NCBI GenBank assembly: GCA_900552885.1
Contig: USBM01000061.1
Span: forward strand, 1-10,209
Direction: 5' to 3'
Length of the DNA: 10,209 nt
Source: an uncultured Clostridium sp.
GTDB lineage: Bacteria; Bacillota; Clostridia; Lachnospirales; Lachnospiraceae
The number at the start of each line of letters is the position of its first letter. Within the stretch, counting starts at the first letter, position 1. This document shows positions 6,858 through 10,209 of the stretch, in pieces. Under the pieces are notes generated by a model. It was not told the origin of the DNA, made no database searches, and saw only the letters and a program-made list of their open reading frames with translations. Position numbers and translations under genes: made by a program.

Positions 6858-8106
6858 ATCTGCCTCCGCTAACCTTTTTCTCAATAATTGCATTTGCCGC
6901 CTGCATTCCTGACAACATGGCAAATGTCAGATTGTAACCTCCACAGCATCCATTTACATCCAGCAATTCTCCTACCAGATAAACATCCTGATCTTGCCGT
7001 GATTCCATTGTTGTCAGATCAATCTCTGACAACCGAACTCCTCCTGACGTAACCTGTGCCTTCTCATAATCCTCCTTTGATAACGGGCAGAAAGACAGCT
7101 TCTTAATATTGGATGTAATCCGATTCAGCTGCTTTTCAGATATTTCCTGCCCGGTAAGATTTTCTTTTACACAAAGGCGTCTTAACAGATATTGTGCCAT
7201 TGCAGATGGAAAGATTCCCAAAAGTAAGGTCTGTATTGTCTGTTTGGGATTCCGGTCACATTGTTGTTTCAGATACGTTTTCAATGCATTCCAAGAATGA
7301 TCTGGCAACAGATCAATATGTAATTCCATCTCTTGTGTTTGATACGGTAGATAACAGGAAAGATTCATCATTACAATTCCCGACAGATTATCCTCATTCC
7401 ATTGAATCTGCCCGGACTCCCGGGCAATCACACCGTCTGCCCCCAGTAATGTTACCGCTCCATCCAAACGAACCCCTTTCGCAAGTTTCAGTAAAGGATC
7501 TTCAACATAGATCGGACATAATACTGAACGAATCGGACTTATGGAATGTTTCAACTCCCGTGCTAATTGATATCCCGATTGGCTGCCTCCAAGTTTCGGA
7601 GCTGCTGCACCTCCGGTACTAAGAATAACAGAACTCCCCTCATACGTATTACCTTCCGCATCAGTTATAACATAACAATTATCCCGGTTACGTTTCCTAC
7701 CAACATCCGTAACTTCTGTATTCATAATAAATGAGACACCATTCTTCCTGCATTTATCAACAAGAAGTCCGGTTACTTGCTTTGCCTGATTCGATATCGG
7801 ATAATAATATCCATTCTTCTCATATAACGGAATACCGATCTGATCAAAAAATGATACGATTTCTTTATGGGAATGTTGCAGCACCCATTGTTCAATATCC
7901 TTTTGCTCAAAGGAATGATAACATTCCGATTGAAAATCTGCATTGGTCAGATTGCCTTTTCCATTACCGGATGCACTCAGCTTCCGACCACATACCGATT
8001 GTCTCTCTAACACTGCAATCCGCAAGTTTATGTTGGCACAAGATGCTACATAGGCTGCACACAGTCCAGCCGCTCCGGCACCAACAATAATAATGTCGTA
8101 TTTCAT
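6835..8106 (-). CDS. BaiN/HI0933-type NAD(P)/FAD-dependent oxidoreductase
   Basis: This 423-aa flavoprotein belongs to the HI0933/YhiN family, to which clostridial BaiN belongs. BaiN is linked to bile-acid dehydroxylation, but most members have no proven substrate, so the name indicates family only. The FAD motif GAGAAG is at 9-14, with Glu34-Arg35 at the end of the second strand. The family motif GRKLSASGNGKGNLTN is at 40-55, followed by STGGAAAPKLG (163-173) and VTSGGVRLSEID (352-363). The C-terminal FAD contact is GELLDVNGCCGGYN (379-392), with Cys-Cys where I recall other residues in relatives. Length is normal. ATG at 8106 follows AAGGAG by 5 nt. The gene begins 18 nt after the BofC-like gene and overlaps the next flavoprotein by 23 nt, so the three look like one operon. 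It is cytosolic, with no signal peptide. Confidence 0.9.
   Translation of the reverse strand: MKYDIIIVGAGAAGLCAAYVASCANINLRIAVLERQSVCGRKLSASGNGKGNLTNADFQSECYHSFEQKDIEQWVLQHSHKEIVSFFDQIGIPLYEKNGYYYPISNQAKQVTGLLVDKCRKNGVSFIMNTEVTDVGRKRNRDNCYVITDAEGNTYEGSSVILSTGGAAAPKLGGSQSGYQLARELKHSISPIRSVLCPIYVEDPLLKLAKGVRLDGAVTLLGADGVIARESGQIQWNEDNLSGIVMMNLSCYLPYQTQEMELHIDLLPDHSWNALKTYLKQQCDRNPKQTIQTLLLGIFPSAMAQYLLRRLCVKENLTGQEISEKQLNRITSNIKKLSFCPLSKEDYEKAQVTSGGVRLSEIDLTTMESRQDQDVYLVGELLDVNGCCGGYNLTFAMLSGMQAANAIIEKKVSGGRYDRDSWN
6863..6867 (-). promoter_or_regulatory. Ribosome binding site deciding the COG2509 gene start
   Basis: GGAGG lies 5 nt upstream of the ATG at 6857, within the 3' end of the BaiN-type gene. 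It fixes the start at MIEIRG and rules out the in-frame ATG at 6923, whose extra 22 residues are read over the upstream gene. Confidence 0.75.
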
Positions 8107-8124
8107 AGTAACTCCTTCGCACTG

Positions 8125-8721
8125 TCAACTTGAATAATTCTCCAAAAAACTATACAAGTCCTCTTCATTATTCAGATAATATCCATTCATAACCTGTTCT
8201 TTCATCTCATCAGGAAGTAAATGAATGGGAATCTGTGTATATTCGTATACGGTCTTTTCGTCTCCATTCATAATTACAACATATCCATTAAAAGATTTTG
8301 CATAATACCCCCTGTAAACAGGTTTCTGATAAGTCTTACGCAAATATATCGTATTATCACGATAAGAAGTCATCCCGTAAGATACAAGTCCTTTCTCCTG
8401 CTCGTCTTTAGACAGATGTTGCATATAATCCTTCAGATATCGTTCCACTCCCGTTTTATCACAGCCAAGTAAAGCAGGGATGCTTCCGATATCCTCTGTC
8501 AGAGTACGATTCTCTTCTTTGTAGTAATACTCCACTTGAAAATGTGTCTCCTGTGTGATAGGGAAAGGGGAGTTTTCCTTCGCTACCGATGTGTTCTCGT
8601 AATGTCCATCCGGTGTACGGATATACTTTTCCGGATAAAAATATTGATATGCATAGACACAAGCTGCTGCAATAAGACCTGTCAATAATGCAAATACAGC
8701 GAATATAATATTACGTTTCAT
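8125..8721 (-). CDS. Membrane-anchored protein with BofC-like C-terminal domain
   Basis: This 198-aa protein has a short basic start (MKRN), one hydrophobic helix at about 5-24 (IIFAVFALLTGLIAAACVYA), and no lipobox, so it is a single-pass anchor with the rest outside the membrane. A low-complexity linker (about 35-55) leads to FQVEYYYKEENRTL (61-74), GSIPALLGCDKTGVERYL (79-96), EKGLVSYGMTSYRDNTIYLRK (109-129) and a final LPDEMKEQVMNGYYL...EEDLYSFLENYSS. This layout recalls the BofC C-terminal domain proteins of Lachnospiraceae. BofC itself restrains the SpoIVB sporulation protease in Bacillus, but a sporulation role here is only inference. ATG at 8721 has GGAGG 5 nt upstream; the frame is open 13 codons further but without a better site. 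It sits between a kinase gene (62 nt away) and a flavoprotein gene (18 nt away). Confidence 0.65.
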   Translation of the reverse strand: MKRNIIFAVFALLTGLIAAACVYAYQYFYPEKYIRTPDGHYENTSVAKENSPFPITQETHFQVEYYYKEENRTLTEDIGSIPALLGCDKTGVERYLKDYMQHLSKDEQEKGLVSYGMTSYRDNTIYLRKTYQKPVYRGYYAKSFNGYVVIMNGDEKTVYEYTQIPIHLLPDEMKEQVMNGYYLNNEEDLYSFLENYSS

Positions 8722-8726
8722 AACTT

Positions 8727-8731
8727 CCTCC
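8727..8731 (-). promoter_or_regulatory. Ribosome binding site deciding the BofC-like gene start
   Basis: GGAGG lies 5 nt before the ATG at 8721. It places the anchor helix directly at the N-terminus and disfavours the in-frame ATG at 8760, which would put 13 polar residues ahead of it. Confidence 0.7.
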
Positions 8732-8783
8732 AATATGTTCTCTAGAGAAAGTATGACCAAGACTTTTATATCTTATTCAGGAA

Positions 8784-10209
8784 TCATATGTTACAGTTTT
8801 TAAGATCCTCCCGCAATAAAGCAAACTCCACAAGGATATCATAGATACCATGTACAACCTGATGATATTCCGCTTGAAAACAATTATATGTTTGTTCTAA
8901 GTATTCTGTTTTTCCTTGCTGTAGGAAATGTTCCTGTTGTTCTGCAAATTGTCCTAATTCTGTAGCACCCACAATCCACAAGGAAGACTTCAGGCCATGG
9001 ATCTCAACCTGATAATTTTTAAAATTTCTGTCCCTGTAATATTGTTGCAGCTTCTGACACTTCTCTATATATGTTTCCACTGCAAGATTCAGTATTTCAT
9101 AATAGATATCGGTATCTCCATTACAATAAGACAGCCCGGTCTGCATATCTACACCGACTGTCTGTAAACGTTTCTCAATCGTAACATCCTGTGTAATTGC
9201 CACCTGTTGACGCATTTGCCGGGCGCCTAAGCATCCCTGAAGTAATTGCTCTAATGCATCCTTCATTAACGGCTTACTAAGATAATGATCAAAACCCTCG
9301 GACAGCAGATGTTCTCTTACACCGTCTACAGCATTGGCTGTCAACGCAACAACAACTGTATTTACCAACCGTCCGGGCATACGTCTCATCTGATGTACAG
9401 TTTCTATGCCGTCCATTTCCGGCATCATATGATCTACAAATATAATATCATAGTGTTTCTTTCGGATAGCCTCTAATGCCAACCGTCCACTTATTACTAT
9501 ATCTGTCTGAATCTGATATTGTTCTAAAAATTGTTGCGTAACGATCTGATTAATCTCATTATCATCTACCACCAAAGCCGAATACCCCGAATAGTCAAGT
9601 GTTACCGGAGCCGTTATAATTTTGGTGCCGGAATTCAACAGCCCTATCGGGGCAGCATTTACAATCTTCTGTGTCAGTTGAACAGAAAAAGTGGAGCCTT
9701 TTCCGTATTCACTATCCAATTGTAATGTACCTCCCATCAATTCTACATATCCTTTGACAATGGATAATCCAAGACCTGATCCTTCAATATTAATATTCTC
9801 CTGACTGCCTGCCCTTTCAAACATTCCAAAGATCTTCTCCTGCTCTTCCGCACGGATTCCAATTCCTGTATCTGTAATCTGCATTGTAAAAGTAATATTC
9901 TCTGCCGTCTGATCTTCTATTCTGATTCGAAATACAATTCTTCCTTTACGCGTATATTTCACTGCATTGTTTAAAAGATTGATCAGAATCTCCCGCACTT
10001 TGGTCTCATCTCCATTCAATACGGAGGGGAATTGAACAGGTATCTTATAGTCAAACTGAACCTGATCTGTATGGATCTGCGATGCAACAAGAGAAAGTAC
10101 ATCCGAAAACAATACTTTTGTATCATAATTACTTTGGGATAATTCCAATCTACCGGTTTCAATTTTGGAAATGTCCAGTATTTCATTGATAATATTCAAT
10201 AATGATCTG
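8784..10209 (-). CDS. Hybrid sensor histidine kinase with receiver and HPt domains (C-terminal part)
   Basis: The frame is open to the right edge, and the true start, sensor region and phospho-accepting H-box lie outside. Counting from the first full codon, the fragment opens with the end of the dimerisation domain (RSLLNIINEILDISKIE). The ATPase domain follows: N box LLNNAVKYT (78-86), G1 DTGIGI (113-118), F box IFGMFERAG (126-134) and G2 GSGLGLSIV (143-151). A receiver domain comes next, with an acidic pair at 215-216 (VVDDNEINQ), phospho-acceptor Asp259 in FVDHMMPEMDG, Thr290 and Lys312 (YLSKPL). The HPt domain ends the protein, with phospho-His404 in VEIHGLKSS. This is a complete internal phosphorelay whose final acceptor would be a separate response regulator, not seen here. 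The stop is TGA at 8786-8784. The BofC-like gene starts 62 nt downstream and may share the transcript. Confidence 0.92.
   Translation of the reverse strand, partial: RSLLNIINEILDISKIETGRLELSQSNYDTKVLFSDVLSLVASQIHTDQVQFDYKIPVQFPSVLNGDETKVREILINLLNNAVKYTRKGRIVFRIRIEDQTAENITFTMQITDTGIGIRAEEQEKIFGMFERAGSQENINIEGSGLGLSIVKGYVELMGGTLQLDSEYGKGSTFSVQLTQKIVNAAPIGLLNSGTKIITAPVTLDYSGYSALVVDDNEINQIVTQQFLEQYQIQTDIVISGRLALEAIRKKHYDIIFVDHMMPEMDGIETVHQMRRMPGRLVNTVVVALTANAVDGVREHLLSEGFDHYLSKPLMKDALEQLLQGCLGARQMRQQVAITQDVTIEKRLQTVGVDMQTGLSYCNGDTDIYYEILNLAVETYIEKCQKLQQYYRDRNFKNYQVEIHGLKSSLWIVGATELGQFAEQQEHFLQQGKTEYLEQTYNCFQAEYHQVVHGIYDILVEFALLREDLKNCNI

Noticed and set aside
8738..8749. Perfect 12-bp palindrome TTCTCTAGAGAA between the kinase and BofC-like genes as an operator
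   Set aside because: A few such palindromes are expected by chance in 10 kb, and no second copy or promoter boxes give it support.

Overview
The window looks like a stretch of chromosome from a low-to-moderate GC Firmicute, most likely a gut-type clostridium of the Lachnospiraceae. The grounds are strong AGGAGG-type ribosome binding sites, AT-rich third positions, a hybrid histidine kinase with a C-terminal HPt domain, a BofC-like membrane protein, a BaiN-type flavoprotein and a DUF896/YnzC protein. The genus cannot be fixed from the sequence alone. Every gene lies on the minus strand, so transcription runs from the right edge to the left.

In transcription order: (1) the C-terminal part of a hybrid sensor kinase (HATPase, receiver, HPt) enters from the right edge. 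(2) A 198-aa single-pass membrane protein with a BofC-like C-terminal half follows. (3) 18 nt further on comes a BaiN/HI0933-type flavoprotein, which overlaps by 23 nt a second, unrelated FAD-dependent dehydrogenase (COG2509 type). (4) A 74-aa DUF896 protein overlaps 5-formyltetrahydrofolate cyclo-ligase by 11 nt. (5) Next is proA (gamma-glutamyl phosphate reductase), which is broken. It carries a GGA-to-TGA-type nonsense codon and, 33 nt downstream, a 29-bp insertion bounded by a perfect 9-bp direct repeat. Removing the insertion restores a frame of exactly 414 codons with only that one stop. (6) A MoxR-type AAA+ ATPase and a VWA/CoxE-like protein form a tight pair, probably with their own promoter. 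(7) A small HD-domain hydrolase follows. (8) After a 12-bp-stem hairpin, the N-terminus of a multi-pass membrane protein (probably another sensor kinase) runs off the left edge.

Most of this is housekeeping or conserved accessory content. Overlaps and short gaps suggest several short operons: BofC-like plus two flavoproteins; DUF896 plus cyclo-ligase, possibly with former proA; and MoxR plus VWA. I see no phage, IS, CRISPR or defence system and no RNA gene. The most notable feature is the disrupted proA with its small repeat-flanked insertion. If it is real and there is no second copy, proline synthesis from glutamate would be lost. No unannotated stretch exceeds 300 bases; the longest gap is the roughly 130-nt leader before the left-edge gene.
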